Part shown: piece after piece, positions 62,317 through 64,000 of the stretch
Layout: the number at the start of each line of letters is the position of its first letter
Position numbering within the stretch: position 1 is the first letter of the stretch
Made by a program: the position numbers and the translations under genes
Origin: Diphasiastrum complanatum
Taxonomy: Eukaryota > Streptophyta > Lycopodiopsida > Lycopodiales > Lycopodiaceae
Direction: 5' to 3'
NCBI GenBank assembly: GCA_029204225.1
Contig: CM055101.1
Span: 40,372,961 to 40,436,960 of the forward strand
DNA: 64,000 nucleotides
Notes under the pieces: model-generated
Databases searched by the model: none
What the model was told of the DNA's origin: nothing
What the model saw: only the letters and a program-made list of their open reading frames with translations

Positions 62317-62514
62317 TCCGAAAGGCGAAAATTCTGACAAGTGAAAATGCCAAAAATGTTGACAGGCGAAAAAGACGAAAAAAGACGACACTATGAGCCG
62401 GTTTCAAGTAGTTATGCAGACTGTGTAAAAACACGAAGAAATCTGCAGGTCTAAATAAAAGTTGGATGAAGATTAAAATGTCGATTAGTCGATTAGTAGG
62501 AGAATAATCCAACA
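62317..62514 (-). repeat. LTR fragment, minus orientation
   Basis: On the minus strand it begins TGTTGGATTATTCTCCTACT, the same start as the LTR at 63692, and stays similar for nearly 200 bp. It interrupts copia pol at its left side. Confidence 0.75.
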
Positions 62515-62828
62515 AGATCGTCAGTCTAGAGGTAAATTCTGTCTTTCTTAAGAGCATTTTGAAATTAGTATTCTAATGTATTTGTTTCATTCTAATTCAT
62601 TCTGTCTCTTAATTGATGTCTTGTGTGCTAAACTTTTTGCAGTCACCCCAGCAAATTGATTCATTCAACTATGGGTGGTACACTTTATATAATGCAAAGT
62701 TATTTTTTGAGTGGTTTATCCTTCAGCAGGATGTTGATATTTCCAAGGTAATTTATTCTGTTTATTCTTGGTTTTGGAATCGTGATTAGTTTTTCTATTC
62801 TATGAATTTTTTTAACTGTTACTAATAT

Positions 62829-63691
62829 ATGAATATTTTTAGTACCAACTCCAAATCCATCGGAACTAAACCAACTACAATATCCCCGACGAGAGAATGT
62901 ATGGTGTTCAATTTGTACCCAAAACCATACAACGAACGAGTGTCCAATTTTGAAGCAAAATTTCAAACTGATACAAAGGTTTTGCCACCTGTGCAACGCA
63001 TCGTCGCACAAAACAGCATTTTGCCCATTCAACCCTCGGATCATACAACAAAAGAGGAATCAATATCAGACCTCTTATCCTTATTATCAAGGAGCACCGA
63101 ATGCGGCATCGCATTGCTGTATGGCCATAGCTACCAGAAGAGGCCATAGCTACGATGGATGTTGATATTTGTAACCACGAAGCGAATGTCAAACCGGTTT
63201 CCAAGAAAGATGATAAGGATGTTATCAACTATTTTGATAAAAAAAGAAAAAAGAAGGTGTTGAACTCCTTAAAGTCAATCCGATTGGAGCTAGATGCAGC
63301 GTCATCATCCTCAAGGATGACTGAAAACCCAAAGATTACAAGTCCGGGCTAAGATCAACATGTTGAAGGAGGAATCCCGCCAAACGCCAGTTCACGAGAT
63401 GCCAAAAACCTTCAAGAATCATGATGTCGCAAGCACAAAGAGAGTCTGACCAAAATCAGGAGCCGACGAAACAAGTCTTCGAAGGACCTGCGTGGACACA
63501 ACCCATGAATCTAGTTGAGCCAAGTGAAGAAGAGAAAATCGTACATGCGGGAGAACAGTTGACACCCACCCTATTCAATAGACTACGTGCATTGTTGGTG
63601 GAATACAAGGATTGCTTCGCATGGAATTACAAGGATCTGAAGGGTATACCACCAACCATAGTCCAGAATACCATACCCTTGGTGGATGGAG
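62829..63691 (+). pseudogene. Gypsy-type gag and pol fragment
   Basis: Plus strand: a zinc knuckle CHLCNASSHKTAFC (CX2CX4HX4C) near 62985-63025, a basic segment (NYFDKKRKKKVLNSLKS), and near 63590 RLRALLVEYKDCFAWNYKDL followed by KGIPPTIVQNTIPL, which corresponds to the stretch before RT in gypsy elements. Frames are broken between these. An LTR starts inside it at 63692. Confidence 0.65.
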
Positions 63692-64000
63692 TGTTGGATT
63701 ATTCTCCTACTAGTCGACTAATTGACATTTTAATATCCGTCCAACTTTTATCCAGACCTGCAGATTTCTTTGTGTTTTTACATAGTTTGCATAACTACTC
63801 GAAAACAATTTACAATGTCGGCATTTTCGGGATTTTCTCTCACTTCGGTTTTTCGCAAAATGCTAAATGCCTCAAATGTTAAGGAAATCCAACACATCAC
63901 AACCAACTGGATGATGCATTTAACGACGTTGTCCTACTATTGGACGTTGCTGCATTTGCTTAGTATAAATAGCTTCTAATATTTCTACATTTTATAGCAT
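63692..64000 (+). repeat. LTR starting TGTTGGATT, runs off the window
   Basis: Begins at the point where the gypsy frame is interrupted and matches 62514-62317 in reverse orientation over about 190 bp. No purine tract belonging to it precedes it, so an insertion (solo LTR or element) is more likely than a native 3' LTR. Confidence 0.7.

Noticed and set aside
62304-62519. AGATC on both sides of the LTR fragment as a target duplication
   Set aside because: Copia pol coding continues past the left AGATC, so the match is probably chance.

Overview
The window is nuclear DNA of a land plant, most likely a seed plant with a large, repeat-rich genome. This rests on one intact plant-type gene split by a 23-kb intron, LTR retrotransposons of both plant superfamilies (one with a priming site matching initiator tRNA-Met), plant hAT transposases of the BED/DUF659 kind, and many (GA)n and (TA)n microsatellites. 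I cannot name the species. I saw no rRNA, tRNA, CRISPR array or bacterial operon.

Layout. 1-3.7 kb: decayed Ty3/gypsy element (minus). 4.9-9.9 kb: two fused Ty1/copia fragments (minus), one carrying an 839-bp solo LTR with a 5-bp target duplication. 10-25.4 kb: a patchwork of gypsy and copia pieces, retrotransposon-associated open frames of unknown role, and a small gene-like remnant on the plus strand (15.9-17.1 kb). 25.4-30.2 kb: simple repeats, a LINE reverse-transcriptase fragment and a possible small minus-strand gene (29.6-29.9 kb). 30.3-55.2 kb: a five-exon gene for nucleoporin Nup43 (plus). After 58.5 kb: copia and gypsy remnants again.

NUP43 is the only gene that reads intact. Its predicted exons (30343-30983, 53985-54054, 54283-54526, 54802-54872, 55084-55218) join to 1,161 nt, a 386-codon frame plus stop, with GT/AG at every junction.

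Intron 1 (30984-53984) holds the most unusual material: two copies of one large DNA transposon. Copy I starts at 32973 and has lost its right end; copy II, 45828-52182, is complete at 6,355 bp. Both ends of copy II read CATAG inward, abut (TA)n, and are built from nested GGTACC/CCGCGG palindromes. On the minus strand is a spliced hAT transposase (BED finger, DUF659/RNase-H-like core, dimerisation domain) followed by a last exon that adds about 500 residues of acidic and proline-rich sequence with two AT-hooks. On the plus strand, behind about 85-bp subterminal repeats and a conserved TATA-like box, is a second small charged frame. Both copies are inactivated by different lesions. Nearby (38.9-39.5 kb) lie a 258-bp and a 39-bp element with the same CATAGTT ends in TA-rich DNA, and another AT-hook reading frame. 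I propose this as a little-described two-gene hAT lineage whose AT-hook tail may relate to its association with TA microsatellites. That link is inference.
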